The notes: generated from the sequence alone by a model not told the origin. Counted from the stretch's first letter, positions 9,993-19,244 are shown. The stretch is DNA of 46,311 nucleotides from Candidatus Levyibacteriota bacterium (GCA_016186645.1 JACPLF010000006.1:1-46311); one strand, 5' to 3'. Translations and numbers: made by a program.

Positions 9993-11057
9993 ATGAAGAT
10001 TGGTATTTTCGATCCGTATCTAGATGATTTGGGTGGCGGAGAAAAGTACATGATTACGCTTGCTCAGTGTCTGTCTAATGACAACAACGTAACTATTTTT
10101 TGGGATAATAAAGAGGATTTAAAAAAGGTTGCCCAGAGGTTTTCTTTGGACATATCAAAAATAACATTGAGAAGTAACATTTTTTCTCCAAAGTACTCCT
10201 TTATCAAAAGATGTCTTGATAGCTTGGGTTATGATGCCATTGTTGTGTTAAGCGATGGGAGCATACCCTTTCTCCTATCCAAAAAATTGTTTATTCATTT
10301 TCAGCAGCCTTTTCCCGAGATTAAAATGTCTCTAAAGACTAATTTTAAAAGAATGAGGGTAAGTTCTTTTTTCTGCAACTCAATCTTTACTAAAACTTTT
10401 ATAGACAAGGAATTCAAAATTGAAAGTCGAGTTATTTATCCTCCCGTCGGCACAAATTTTAAAGAAAATAAAAAGGAAAATATAATTCTTCATGCAGGAA
10501 GATTCAGGGCTGTTAATATAGGATTTCAAGATTACAAAAAGCAGGAATTAATGATTGATATTTTTAAGGAAATGGTAGACAAAGGAATAAAGAACTGGAA
10601 ATTTATTTTGGCAGTGGGCGTTCATGAAACTGATAGATCGAAATTCAATCATCTACAGAAAAAAGCAGAAGGTTATCCAATAGAATTTTTGATTAACCTC
10701 AACTATGATGATCTTGGAAAAGTTTATTCCAAATCTAAAATTTATTGGCATGCAAGCGGATATGGTGAAAATCTAGATAAAAACCCGGAACTAGCAGAGC
10801 ATTTCGGAATCTCAACTGTTGAGGCGATGGGAGCAGGAGTGGTTCCTGTTGTAATCAATGCTGGCGGCCAAAAAGAAATTGTAGAAAACGGAAAAAATGG
10901 TTACCTTTGGCAGACCCTTACAGATTTTGCAGAAAAAACAAATAGATTAATAAAAGACGTAAGTTTGTTAAATAAAATGTCTAAAGAGGCGATAATGAGA
11001 TCAAAAATATTTACTGGAGATAGATTCTGCAGAGAGGTAAAAGATACAATTAAATAA
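9993..11057 (+). CDS. GT4 family glycosyltransferase (ALG11-like)
   Basis: This 354-residue enzyme has the GT-B fold. The N-terminal GGGEK (14-18) is the donor/acceptor loop often seen in ALG11 and related mannosyltransferases. The C-terminal domain carries HAGRF (167-171) and the E-x7-E motif E269-E277 (EHFGISTVE), followed by GAGVVPVV and GGQKEIV, which bind the nucleotide sugar. It has no membrane segments and is presumably cytoplasmic, extending a lipid-linked glycan with retention of configuration. It is the first gene after the divergent gap, so it probably opens the transcription unit that continues through 17645. Its stop overlaps the next ATG by one base (TAATG). Confidence 0.88.
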   Translation: MKIGIFDPYLDDLGGGEKYMITLAQCLSNDNNVTIFWDNKEDLKKVAQRFSLDISKITLRSNIFSPKYSFIKRCLDSLGYDAIVVLSDGSIPFLLSKKLFIHFQQPFPEIKMSLKTNFKRMRVSSFFCNSIFTKTFIDKEFKIESRVIYPPVGTNFKENKKENIILHAGRFRAVNIGFQDYKKQELMIDIFKEMVDKGIKNWKFILAVGVHETDRSKFNHLQKKAEGYPIEFLINLNYDDLGKVYSKSKIYWHASGYGENLDKNPELAEHFGISTVEAMGAGVVPVVINAGGQKEIVENGKNGYLWQTLTDFAEKTNRLIKDVSLLNKMSKEAIMRSKIFTGDRFCREVKDTIK

Positions 11058-13312
11058 TGAAAAAGTTAATGTCGGTTTTATTTATAACATTAATTGCTGT
11101 TATCTTTTTTTGGCAGTATTTTGTTAAGGGCTTAGTTCCTATTCCTGCGGATACAATTATTGGACTTTACCATCCTTTTAGAGATTTATACGCTAAAAAT
11201 TATCCCAATGGAGTTCCATTCAAAAACTTTCTGATCACAGATCCCGTACGCCAACAATATCCTTGGCGAGAACTTGCGGTTTCACTAGGGAAAAAAATGG
11301 AGCTTCCTTTATGGAATCCGTATAATCTTGCCGGAACACCTCTCCTGGCAAATTTCCAATCAGCCTCCTTTTATCCGCTCAATATTGTGTTCGTTATAAT
11401 GCCATTTATTACAGCCTGGAGTTTAAATATTATTTTAGGTGTATTACTAAGCGGAATATTTTTATTTTTATATCTAAATAATCTCAGGCTTAATAAATGG
11501 GCGAGTATACTCGGAGCAATTACATTTTCTTTTTCAGGTTTTTCTATAGCTTGGCTGGAATGGGGAACCATAACGCATGTCGCACTTTGGCTACCTTTAA
11601 TATTATTATCGATAGATAAATTAGTATTAAGTATTAAGTATCAAGTATTAAGTATCAAAGGTTTTAAGGTTTTTGTTTGGAGCGTTGTTTACTTATTTTC
11701 CTTAATGTCTTCATTTTTTGCAGGACACCTGCAGATATTTTTATACCTTCTTGTTTTTTCTTGGACTTATTTTTTAGCACGATGGTTTCAGTTTGGAAAG
11801 AAGAAAAATGCTTTTCTATTATTCATAATTCTTAATTCGTTATTCATAATTCTTACTGCTGTCCAGTGGATTCCTACTCTTCAATTCATTCAGTTATCGG
11901 CTCGTAACATTGATTTGGTAGATTTTAATACTCCTGGATGGTTTATTCCTTGGCAGCACGTCATCCAATTTATTGCCCCTGATTATTTCGGAAATCCTAC
12001 GACTCTTAACTACTGGGGCGTATGGAATTATGGAGAATTTATTGGGTATGTAGGGATTGTTCCTTTAATTTTGGCGACATTCGCAATGTTTTTTCGCCGG
12101 GATAAAAAAACTTTGTTTTTTGGAACACTTTTTTTTCTGTCTCTTATTTTTTCTTTCCCAACATTTATTGCCAAAATTCCATATCTTTTGCAAATTCCTT
12201 TTCTAAGCACATCACAGCCAACACGCCTTATCTTCATAATTGATTTTGCTTTAGCAGTTTTAGTAGCTCTAGGTTTTGATTATTTGATAAGGATTAAGAA
12301 GAAAATTGCCATAATCTATCCTCTAATTTTTCTTTTGATTATTCTAGGAGCACTCTGGGTTTTCATTCCCGCCGAACATGCACAGGTTGTTAAAAGTAAC
12401 CTAATGTTGCCTACCTTGCTTATTGTTTTTTCTCTAGTCTTATTCCTTGCTCAAATAATCTTTCAAAATAAAAAGAGATTCATTGTAATAGTATGTATTG
12501 CAGTAGTAGGGGTTACGATCTTTGATCTATTTCGGTTTGGTTGGAAATTTACCCCTTTCACCCAGAAATCCTATCTTTTTCCTTCAACAGCAACACTTGC
12601 CTTTTTGCAGAAAAATTTAGGAGAGTTTCGAATCATGACAACAGACTCAAGAATCTTGCCACCTAACTTTTCAACTATTTATAGATTGCAAAGCATTGAC
12701 GGTTATGACCCCTTGTACCTTGTAAGATACGGCGAATTAATTGCCGCATCAGAAAGAAAAAGAGCAAATATTGATCCACCCCTTGGATTTAATAGAATTA
12801 TTACGCCGCATAATTACGATTCGAGAATAATAGATCTATTGGGGGTTAAATTTATTTTAAGTCTTTCAGATTTAAAGTCAGATAAACTAGAAAAAGTTTT
12901 CCAAGAAGGAGAGACGCGTGTTTACGAAAACATAAATGTTGTTCCTCGAGCGTTTTTCGTAGAAAAAATAGTGCTAGTCGATAATAACAAGGATGCAATA
13001 AATAAAATGTTCGATAAGCAATTAGGTCTTAACAACTTAGCTATTGTTGAAGATTCGGATAACGAATTGCAAAACATTAAACATTTGTCAATTGGAAAGG
13101 TGAATGTAGATTATTATTCGGAAAATAAAGTAATTATACAAACCGATAATTCGGGAGAAGGATTTCTAGTTCTTACGGATAGCTTTTATCCGACATGGAA
13201 AGTAAAGATTAATTCAAGACAAGAAAATATTTACCGAACAGACTATAATTTTAGAGGAATTACTGTGTCAGCTGGGAAACATAAGATCGAGTTTTATAAT
13301 TCTTTGTTCTAA
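11057..13312 (+). CDS. YfhO family GT-C protein lacking its last membrane helix
   Basis: This 751-residue protein carries the YfhO loop motifs TDPVRQQYPWR (61-71) and PLWNPYNLAGTP (84-95), multiple membrane helices and the soluble domain with FYPTWKVKI. It ends at KHKIEFYNSLF, just where the other two YfhO proteins in the window go on into a terminal helix (SFKLGLYLASGG in the gene at 7404). The C-terminal anchor is therefore missing and the next gene begins 2 bases later. Two heptamer arrays lie within it (11624 and 11821). It may still be active, since the catalytic loop is intact. The role is as for other YfhO enzymes: transfer from a polyprenyl-phosphate sugar outside the cell. Confidence 0.85.
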   Translation: MKKLMSVLFITLIAVIFFWQYFVKGLVPIPADTIIGLYHPFRDLYAKNYPNGVPFKNFLITDPVRQQYPWRELAVSLGKKMELPLWNPYNLAGTPLLANFQSASFYPLNIVFVIMPFITAWSLNIILGVLLSGIFLFLYLNNLRLNKWASILGAITFSFSGFSIAWLEWGTITHVALWLPLILLSIDKLVLSIKYQVLSIKGFKVFVWSVVYLFSLMSSFFAGHLQIFLYLLVFSWTYFLARWFQFGKKKNAFLLFIILNSLFIILTAVQWIPTLQFIQLSARNIDLVDFNTPGWFIPWQHVIQFIAPDYFGNPTTLNYWGVWNYGEFIGYVGIVPLILATFAMFFRRDKKTLFFGTLFFLSLIFSFPTFIAKIPYLLQIPFLSTSQPTRLIFIIDFALAVLVALGFDYLIRIKKKIAIIYPLIFLLIILGALWVFIPAEHAQVVKSNLMLPTLLIVFSLVLFLAQIIFQNKKRFIVIVCIAVVGVTIFDLFRFGWKFTPFTQKSYLFPSTATLAFLQKNLGEFRIMTTDSRILPPNFSTIYRLQSIDGYDPLYLVRYGELIAASERKRANIDPPLGFNRIITPHNYDSRIIDLLGVKFILSLSDLKSDKLEKVFQEGETRVYENINVVPRAFFVEKIVLVDNNKDAINKMFDKQLGLNNLAIVEDSDNELQNIKHLSIGKVNVDYYSENKVIIQTDNSGEGFLVLTDSFYPTWKVKINSRQENIYRTDYNFRGITVSAGKHKIEFYNSLF
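11624..11658. repeat. Heptamer tandem repeat, GTATYAA x5
   Basis: Five copies of GTATTAA or GTATCAA lie inside the second YfhO gene, encoding VLSIKYQVLSIK. The unit is the reverse complement of the ACTTAAT/TTAATAC type seen at 8117, 38131 and 44648. A near-identical array lies at 32783. Confidence 0.85.
11821..11855. repeat. Heptamer tandem repeat, ATTCNTA-type x5
   Basis: Five units (ATTCATA, ATTCTTA, ATTCGTT, ATTCATA, ATTCTTA) encode FIILNSLFIIL directly before TAVQWIPTLQ. This is the same structural position as the array at 8117 in the other YfhO gene, but with a different heptamer. Confidence 0.75.
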
Positions 13313-13314
13313 AT

Positions 13315-14214
13315 ATGATCATAAGCGTAGTTATCCCAAATTATAATGGACAGGAAATTATAAAGAAAAATTTACCAAAAGTACTTGTTGCTGTGGAGGA
13401 CGCAGAGGTGATTGTTGTTGATGACTTCTCTGCGGATGATTCTTTGAAGGTACTGGATGATTTTAAACATAGAATAAAGGTTATAAAAAATGAAAAGAAT
13501 CTAGGTTTTTCTTCAACCGTAAACAAAGGAGTTAAGGAGGCAAAGGGAGAAATTGTTGTTCTTCTGAATACCGATGTTTCTCCGGAAAAAGATTTTTTAA
13601 GTCCTTTATTGTCTCATTTCAAAGACGAAAGAGTGTTCGCTGTGGGCTGCATGGATAAGAGTATAGAAAATGGAAAAACAGTTTTGCGGGGAAGAGGAAT
13701 TGGTTCTTGGAAAAGGGGATTCCTCGTGCATTCCCGCGGGGGAGTTAATAAAACAGGCACGCTTTGGGTAAGCGGAGGAAGCGGGGCGTTCAGAAAAAGT
13801 ATTTGGGATAGATTAAATGGCTTTAATTCCCTTTACAGCCCATTTTACTGGGAAGATATAGATTTATCTTATAGAGCTGTTAAATCCGGGTACAGAGTAT
13901 TGTTTGAGCCAAAAAGCATTGTGGTTCATGAGCACGAGAAGGGGGCGATTAAAAAAAATCTTTATCCGTCTCAAATTAAAACGATTGCCTATAGAAACCA
14001 ATTTATTTTTGTTTGGAAAAACATAACGGATTTAGACTTACAGCTCTCTCACATTTTTTGGCTCCCTTATTATTTCCTAAAGGCATTTATAAAAGTAGAC
14101 ATCGCATTTTTTCTAGGTTTTTTATCTGCACTTATTAGGATTCCAAAAATTGTACAAGCAAATGCCGAAGAGAAAAAGCTCTTTGTTTTAAGAGATAGTC
14201 AGGTTTTATCGTAA
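13315..14214 (+). CDS. GT2 glycosyltransferase, WbbL-like
   Basis: This 299-residue GT2 enzyme has IPNYNG (7-12), VVDDFSADDS (34-43), NEKNLGFSSTVN (59-70) and NTD (85-87), then SGGSGAFRKS and FYWEDIDLSYR, and VVHEHEKG further on. This matches the rhamnosyl/galactofuranosyl-like GT2 group. A hydrophobic stretch (IFWLPYYFLKAF and FFLGFLSALI, residues 245-275) could associate with the membrane. It starts 2 bases after the YfhO stop and ends 2 bases before the next ATG, so it is clearly part of the same transcription unit. Donor and acceptor are unknown. Confidence 0.87.
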   Translation: MIISVVIPNYNGQEIIKKNLPKVLVAVEDAEVIVVDDFSADDSLKVLDDFKHRIKVIKNEKNLGFSSTVNKGVKEAKGEIVVLLNTDVSPEKDFLSPLLSHFKDERVFAVGCMDKSIENGKTVLRGRGIGSWKRGFLVHSRGGVNKTGTLWVSGGSGAFRKSIWDRLNGFNSLYSPFYWEDIDLSYRAVKSGYRVLFEPKSIVVHEHEKGAIKKNLYPSQIKTIAYRNQFIFVWKNITDLDLQLSHIFWLPYYFLKAFIKVDIAFFLGFLSALIRIPKIVQANAEEKKLFVLRDSQVLS

Positions 14215-14216
14215 TA

Positions 14217-14933
14217 ATGAAATTATCTATTATTATTCCTGTTTTTAACGAAGAAAAAACTATTTCGGAAATACTAAAGAGAGTAATGGATATTAAAATT
14301 CCGAATGTTGAAAAGCAAATAATCGTAGTCAATGATGGATCAACTGACACTACTTCTTCCAAAATTCGAAATTCGAAATTCGAAATTCGAAACTTTACGA
14401 TTATTAACCATGAAAAAAACTTGGGTAAAGGCGCTGCGGTCAGAACTGGTATAAAAAATGCAAGCGGGGATTATATAATAATTCAAGATGCAGATTTAGA
14501 GTACAATCCGAAAGACATAGAAAAGCTTTTAATCCCCATTCTAAATGGAATAACGCAAGTAGTTTACGGGAGTCGTCTTAAACGTCTGCCCAGTCTTTCC
14601 CGGGACGAAAGAACTCCTCGATTTTTACTTCATTATATAGGTAATAAATTCTTAAGCCTTCTAACTAGTATTCTTTATGGACAATGGCTTACGGATATGG
14701 AAACATGTTACAAACTTTTCTCAGCGAAATCAGTTAAAAATATGCAACTTAATGCAAAAGGTTTTGAATTTGAGCCGGAGATTACTTCTAAACTTTTGAA
14801 GAAAGGATATAAAATTTTGGAAGTTCCAATTTCTACTAATCCGAGAAGTTATAGTGAAGGAAAAAAATTGAACACATTCAGAGACGGATTTATTGCCCTT
14901 TGGAGTTTACTAAAATATCGTTTCGTAAATTAA
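14217..14933 (+). CDS. GT2 glycosyltransferase, DPM1-like polyprenyl-phosphate sugar synthase
   Basis: This 238-residue enzyme has PVFNEEKT (8-15), VVNDGSTDTT (37-46), NLGKGAAVRTG (68-78), DADLEY (91-96) and GSRL, the typical order for DPM1-like synthases, and lacks C-terminal membrane helices. It should make a polyprenyl-phosphate sugar for outer-face GT-C enzymes; the next two genes encode such proteins. Residues about 49-60 (KIRNSKFEIRNF), which should form a helix and the next strand of the GT-A fold, are encoded by a heptamer repeat. The enzyme has still kept the normal distance between motifs. The start codon follows the previous stop by 2 bases. Confidence 0.86.
   Translation: MKLSIIIPVFNEEKTISEILKRVMDIKIPNVEKQIIVVNDGSTDTTSSKIRNSKFEIRNFTIINHEKNLGKGAAVRTGIKNASGDYIIIQDADLEYNPKDIEKLLIPILNGITQVVYGSRLKRLPSLSRDERTPRFLLHYIGNKFLSLLTSILYGQWLTDMETCYKLFSAKSVKNMQLNAKGFEFEPEITSKLLKKGYKILEVPISTNPRSYSEGKKLNTFRDGFIALWSLLKYRFVN
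14364..14391. repeat. Heptamer tandem repeat, ATTCGAA x4
   Basis: There are four exact copies of ATTCGAA, containing the palindrome TTCGAA. They lie inside the GT2 catalytic domain between the DGSTD and NLGKG motifs, so this repeat has replaced normal domain sequence instead of lengthening a tail. Confidence 0.88.
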
Positions 14934-14934
14934 T

Positions 14935-16422
14935 ATGAATTATTGGGGATTTATTAAGACTCATAAGTATGGCGTTTCTGTTTTTTTAATATTATTACTT
15001 GCTTTTATTTTAAGATTTTATAACTATGAAAACAGATGGGGTCTTGCTTATGACCAAGCTCGGGATGTTTTGGTAGCAAGAGAAGCTCTGAGATCGTTTA
15101 GTTTACCATTAATTGGTCCTTTCGCATCTGCCGGTCAATTCGTTTACGGACCTCAATGGTTTTGGATTCTGATCGTGATGGTTAGTGTGTATCCATATTC
15201 AGTTATTACCCCATGGGTTATATTGACGGTTCTATATGTGGGTGTAGTTTGGCTTATGATAGTGATAGGAAGGGACATTTATAATAGGAAGTTTGGTCTT
15301 GTTTTAGGTATTCTAACGGCAATATCCACAGCCCAGCTTTCTCACGCGACCAACCTCACTTCTCCTTCAATGGTTGGAATTTTCTCGATAGCTTCAATTT
15401 ATTTTTTTGTCAGATATATTAAAACAGGATTTGTAAAAAATGCTTTTTGGATGGCTATCATGATTGATATTTCTATAAACATTCATTTTCAATCCATAGG
15501 ACTCTTAGTTCTTATTCCCATATCATTCCTTTTGGATAGAAATAGAAGTTTTAAAAAGCTTTTTTATTTACTTGGTGGAATAGTCATTCCATTTATTCCT
15601 CTAATATTTTTTGATATCACCAATAATTTTTTTGAGAGTAAGAATTGGGTAGAGTACATACGTCATGGTCAGTATACGATTTATGTTCCAAATCGTTGGC
15701 TTACATATGCAGGGGTATATTGGCCTAATTCTTGGGCTAAGATTATTGGCGGAGAATTACTTCTGGGATATATAATTCCTGTATTTTTTGCGATATTTAC
15801 AGTAATTGCTGTTGTCCGTAGAAAGTTTTCAAGGATTATATTCCTTCTTGTTCTTAGTTTTGGCTTTATTTTTTTAATGCTTAGGTATTATAGGGGAGAA
15901 AGAATAGATAGCAATATTGTTTTTTTGCATCCATTTATCCTTATTTTTACAGGGTGGGTTATTTTAACAACGCTTAAATTAAATCGTATTGCAGGATTAA
16001 TTTTATTATCGGCGATTCTTATTTTTACTCTGAGGACTGATCTCTCCCTAATAAAAAATAGCGAAAACTTAACTGCAATCCAAATGAAAGAGTGGGGAAC
16101 AATTCTGATGAATAAATTTCCCGATAAAAAGTTTGCCATATATGATTACCAATACAAGCATGTTCATAAAAGTTTGCCGGTGGTATTATTCTTGGAAAGC
16201 CAGAGAAGAATAGATGGCAAGGGATTGAAAGTTGGTATATATATTGCTACGAGCAAAACAGATTTTCGCTATTCGGGAATTATTGGAGGAAGTGGAGAAT
16301 ATCAATTTCTTAATCTAGACGCAACTAGCAGCGCACATTTGTCTAAAGAAGAATGGGCACCTGTCAATCCTAGTCAGGTTTACAAATCGACAGTGCAGTG
16401 GTATAAAAAAGATAAGCCATGA
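14935..16422 (+). CDS. GT-C membrane glycosyltransferase, DxxRD clade of PMT/ArnT-like proteins
   Basis: This 495-residue polytopic protein has about eleven helices. The first loop carries YDQARD (39-44) followed by LIGPFAS and YGPQWFW (71-77). The same D-x-x-R-D plus GP-x-W/F layout recurs in the genes at 26843, 35974 and 39914, forming a small subfamily. Its nearest relative is the gene at 39914, with which it shares ATxLTSxxx, NIHFQS/NLHFQM and YVPNRWL. A soluble C-terminal region of about 110 residues follows the last helix. It probably uses a polyprenyl-phosphate sugar on the outside of the membrane; the acceptor is unknown. It overlaps the next gene by ATGA. Confidence 0.8.
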   Translation: MNYWGFIKTHKYGVSVFLILLLAFILRFYNYENRWGLAYDQARDVLVAREALRSFSLPLIGPFASAGQFVYGPQWFWILIVMVSVYPYSVITPWVILTVLYVGVVWLMIVIGRDIYNRKFGLVLGILTAISTAQLSHATNLTSPSMVGIFSIASIYFFVRYIKTGFVKNAFWMAIMIDISINIHFQSIGLLVLIPISFLLDRNRSFKKLFYLLGGIVIPFIPLIFFDITNNFFESKNWVEYIRHGQYTIYVPNRWLTYAGVYWPNSWAKIIGGELLLGYIIPVFFAIFTVIAVVRRKFSRIIFLLVLSFGFIFLMLRYYRGERIDSNIVFLHPFILIFTGWVILTTLKLNRIAGLILLSAILIFTLRTDLSLIKNSENLTAIQMKEWGTILMNKFPDKKFAIYDYQYKHVHKSLPVVLFLESQRRIDGKGLKVGIYIATSKTDFRYSGIIGGSGEYQFLNLDATSSAHLSKEEWAPVNPSQVYKSTVQWYKKDKP

Positions 16423-17645
16423 AGAATATTAAGCTGGATTCCGTATTGCTTTTCGCATTAGTCGTCCCTTTTGTAATGATGTATCGTATAGGTCCTAATG
16501 ATACTCCGTATTGGCTTTTTGGTTTAATTTTCCTAGGCTTATTGTCATATTTATCTTTAGACATATTTAAATTAAAGGAAAATATTTATTTCAAACTCAA
16601 ACAGCTTATCTTATGGATTTTAATATTTGGAGTAATTGGAAGTGCAATTTTTTCGGCAATTGTCGTAAGACATAGGACTCATCCTGTCTATATGATCCAT
16701 GACATAATAATCCAGCAAGAGGCAGCAGTAAGATTTTTACTTCACGGAAGAAATCCATATGCAGCAACTTATTTTGATACGCCTTTAGCTGTCTGGAATT
16801 ATTCGGATAAAGATACAAATCCTGCTATATATCACTTCGTAATGCAACCTTTCTATCTTATTTTTGCAATACCTTTTTATCTTGTTAGCAATCGATTATT
16901 TGGATTTTTTGATGGACGAATGCCTTTATTCTTCTTATTCTTTGCAATGCTTTTTTTAGCAGGAAAATTAATAAAAGATAAAAGTAAAAGATTATTATTT
17001 ATAATTCTTCTCGCCTTTAATCCCGCAATGCTTGGATACACCCTGGAGGGGAGGTCAGACATTTTTATGTTTGCTTTTCTTTTTTTAGGTTTTTACCTAA
17101 TGCAAGCTAAAAAACATTTTCTTGCAGGGATTCCAATCGCATTATCATTTGCTGTTAAACAATCGGTTTGGCCACTACTGCCTTTTTATATTGCTTTTTT
17201 ATTTTTCAAAAATAAAAATATAAGGAAAACTCTAAAGGACTTGTCGCCTTTTATAATTACTTTTACAGCAATAATCTTGCCATTCTTTCTTTGGGACTCA
17301 AAAGCATTTTTAGATAGTACGGTATTTTATTTATCCGGCAATATAGCTCACGGATATCCGATATCGGGATATGGGTTGGGAATGATACTTTCTCAAATGG
17401 GAATTATCAAAGATGCAAATCAATACTATCCTTTTCAGATATGGCAAATTGCAGTTGGAATTCCTTTGGCCATAATTCTTATTAGAAACTTAAAAAACAA
17501 TTTGACTGTGAATAGATTAATACTTGTTTATGGAATATTTCTTTTTGTATTTTGGTATTTCTCCCGTTATGTAAATAATAGTCATTTAGGATATTTATCT
17601 TTAGTATTTATAACCGCTTACTTTTGGCCCGATGCTGATGAGTAA
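16419..17645 (+). CDS. GT-C membrane protein, GT87/MptB-like mannosyltransferase type
   Basis: This 408-residue polytopic protein has about eleven helices and no C-terminal domain. The first large loop has HDIIIQQEAAVRFLLHGRNPY, resembling the D-x-x-x-Y...G-x-NPY element of polyprenol-phosphate-mannose-dependent mannosyltransferases. LEGRSDIFMFAFLFLG and AFAVKQS-like (SFAVKQSVWPLLP) elements match the (G/H)xND and VK motifs of GT87/MptB proteins. The gene at 42899 is a second, distant member. It starts by ATGA overlap. The family role points to addition of hexose, often mannose, from polyprenyl phosphate at the outer face; the specific sugar is inferred only. Confidence 0.68.
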   Translation: MKNIKLDSVLLFALVVPFVMMYRIGPNDTPYWLFGLIFLGLLSYLSLDIFKLKENIYFKLKQLILWILIFGVIGSAIFSAIVVRHRTHPVYMIHDIIIQQEAAVRFLLHGRNPYAATYFDTPLAVWNYSDKDTNPAIYHFVMQPFYLIFAIPFYLVSNRLFGFFDGRMPLFFLFFAMLFLAGKLIKDKSKRLLFIILLAFNPAMLGYTLEGRSDIFMFAFLFLGFYLMQAKKHFLAGIPIALSFAVKQSVWPLLPFYIAFLFFKNKNIRKTLKDLSPFIITFTAIILPFFLWDSKAFLDSTVFYLSGNIAHGYPISGYGLGMILSQMGIIKDANQYYPFQIWQIAVGIPLAIILIRNLKNNLTVNRLILVYGIFLFVFWYFSRYVNNSHLGYLSLVFITAYFWPDADE

Positions 17646-19230
17646 AATATTAACATCTATCAAACGTCATTTTCGCTTTTTTATTATCGGGTTTTTCGTT
17701 CTCTATTTTTTCTTAGGGATTTTTATATTTCGGCATTATGGCATTTCTTGGGACGAATCTACCTCAAGAGACAATGGTTTAATCGTTTATCAATATATAA
17801 CCGGACAGAACAGCAACCTGCTTACCTATAGAGACCGAGACTACGGAACAGCATTTGAACTTCCCCTTGTTATGATTGAGAAAGAAACAAATGTGACTTC
17901 TTCACTACAGATTTATTATCTTCGTCACCTTCTCACCTTTTTGTTTTTCTTTGTCGGTGTTGTGTTTTTTTACAAAATAGCTTTGGGAAGATTTGGTCCG
18001 GGCATTGCTTTTTTGGGTGTAATTTTTTTAGTTTTAAGTCCGCGGATCTTTGCTGACTCTTTTTATAACACCAAGGACATTGGACTTCTCTCCGGGATGA
18101 TTATCGCCGTTTTTACCCTCCTTTCTTTTACCAAAAAACCTAGTTTTACGCATGTGGTTTTTCATTCCGTTGCTTGCGCTTTTGTCGTAGATATCCGTTT
18201 GTCAGCTCTGATTATTCTTCCTATCACTTGCGGTTTTTTTATTACGGATACATTTTTACTGTCGGCGCGGCATTTGTGGAGATTTCGTATTGTTATGCTT
18301 TCTCTTTTTCTTGTTCTCTTTTTCGGTTTTGCGGTTCTGTTTTGGCCTTATCTTTGGAATAATCCGATGGGCAACTTTATGATTGCATTTTCAAACTTCA
18401 GTCACTTTTTACGGCTAGGCGATACAGTCTTTTATCTGGGGAATTATATTCCCGACAAATACGTTCCTTGGCATTACCCACTTGTATGGATTGGTGTTTC
18501 GACACCTTTGCCTTATTTTACTCTTTTTTTATTGGGAGTCGGATTTACAGTTCACAAGCTCTCTCGTAACATTTTTGGTTTTTATAAAAAAAACCGAGAG
18601 GGTTTGATATTTTTGACTTGGTTTTTCGGACCGCTTATTATGGTTATCGGACTTAACTCAACTCTTTATGATGGTTGGAGGCAGCTTTATTTTATCTATC
18701 CTGCTTTTCTTTTGGTTGCTCTTATCGGACTTGAGGGGTTGCTTTCTTATACCAAGAAAAGATACCTGCTTAAGATCGTTGTTTTGGTGGTGGGGATTGT
18801 TAGTATTTTGAATGTTCTGCGGTTTATGACGCTTAACCATCCTTACCAAAATCTTTATTTTAACGAACTGGCGGGTGGTTTGGAGAACGCAAAACAACAG
18901 TTCGACTTAGATTATTGGGGACTTACTTTTCGTGAAGGCTTAGAGCATATTGCCTCAAACGACAATTCGAAAACGATACCTGTTTTTTTCGCCCACGGGC
19001 ACAAAAGGAATATCGACATTTTACCCAATGATGATAAAAAACGCTTCGTAGTTGTTGACAGTCCACAGGATGCAAAATATATACTAAGTAATTATAGATG
19101 GTACAAAGATCGTAACAACTACCGATGGGACGAATATCTTTACACCACACCACATCCAAAGTTTTATAGTGTCACCGTTGACGGAGTTGAAGTCATGACT
19201 GTTTTCAAGCCTGCCGGTGGCACTTTATAG
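17632..19230 (+). CDS. GT39-like membrane glycosyltransferase (GISWDE type)
   Basis: This 532-residue protein has the first-loop motif GISWDES with the acidic pair at 41-42, as in PMT/ArnT-like enzymes, and about ten helices. A soluble tail of roughly 110 residues follows, with YFNELAGG and DYWGLTFREGLEHI, a common ending of this subfamily. Two in-frame ATGs (17632, 17638) are possible and I cannot separate them; both overlap the previous gene. Arginine is encoded mainly by CGN, unlike the AGA/AGG habit of most neighbours, and G+C looks higher. The change begins here and lasts to 20686, suggesting a separate origin. Confidence 0.82.
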   Translation: MLMSKILTSIKRHFRFFIIGFFVLYFFLGIFIFRHYGISWDESTSRDNGLIVYQYITGQNSNLLTYRDRDYGTAFELPLVMIEKETNVTSSLQIYYLRHLLTFLFFFVGVVFFYKIALGRFGPGIAFLGVIFLVLSPRIFADSFYNTKDIGLLSGMIIAVFTLLSFTKKPSFTHVVFHSVACAFVVDIRLSALIILPITCGFFITDTFLLSARHLWRFRIVMLSLFLVLFFGFAVLFWPYLWNNPMGNFMIAFSNFSHFLRLGDTVFYLGNYIPDKYVPWHYPLVWIGVSTPLPYFTLFLLGVGFTVHKLSRNIFGFYKKNREGLIFLTWFFGPLIMVIGLNSTLYDGWRQLYFIYPAFLLVALIGLEGLLSYTKKRYLLKIVVLVVGIVSILNVLRFMTLNHPYQNLYFNELAGGLENAKQQFDLDYWGLTFREGLEHIASNDNSKTIPVFFAHGHKRNIDILPNDDKKRFVVVDSPQDAKYILSNYRWYKDRNNYRWDEYLYTTPHPKFYSVTVDGVEVMTVFKPAGGTL

Positions 19231-19232
19231 GG

Positions 19233-19244
19233 TACAATAATCCT
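19233..19244 (+). promoter_or_regulatory. Candidate -10 box, possible leaderless start
   Basis: TACAAT (19233-19238) lies 6 bases before the ATG of the methyltransferase gene, in a 14-base gap, with no Shine-Dalgarno sequence and only a weak -35 (CTGCCG). The spacing copies that at 9981-9993. Confidence 0.25.

Noticed and set aside
9767..10051. Second minus-strand frame overlapping the DUF5652 gene
   Set aside because: It is in another frame, runs into the start of the GT4 gene and shows no similarity to any family I know, while the DUF5652 frame matches a known pattern.
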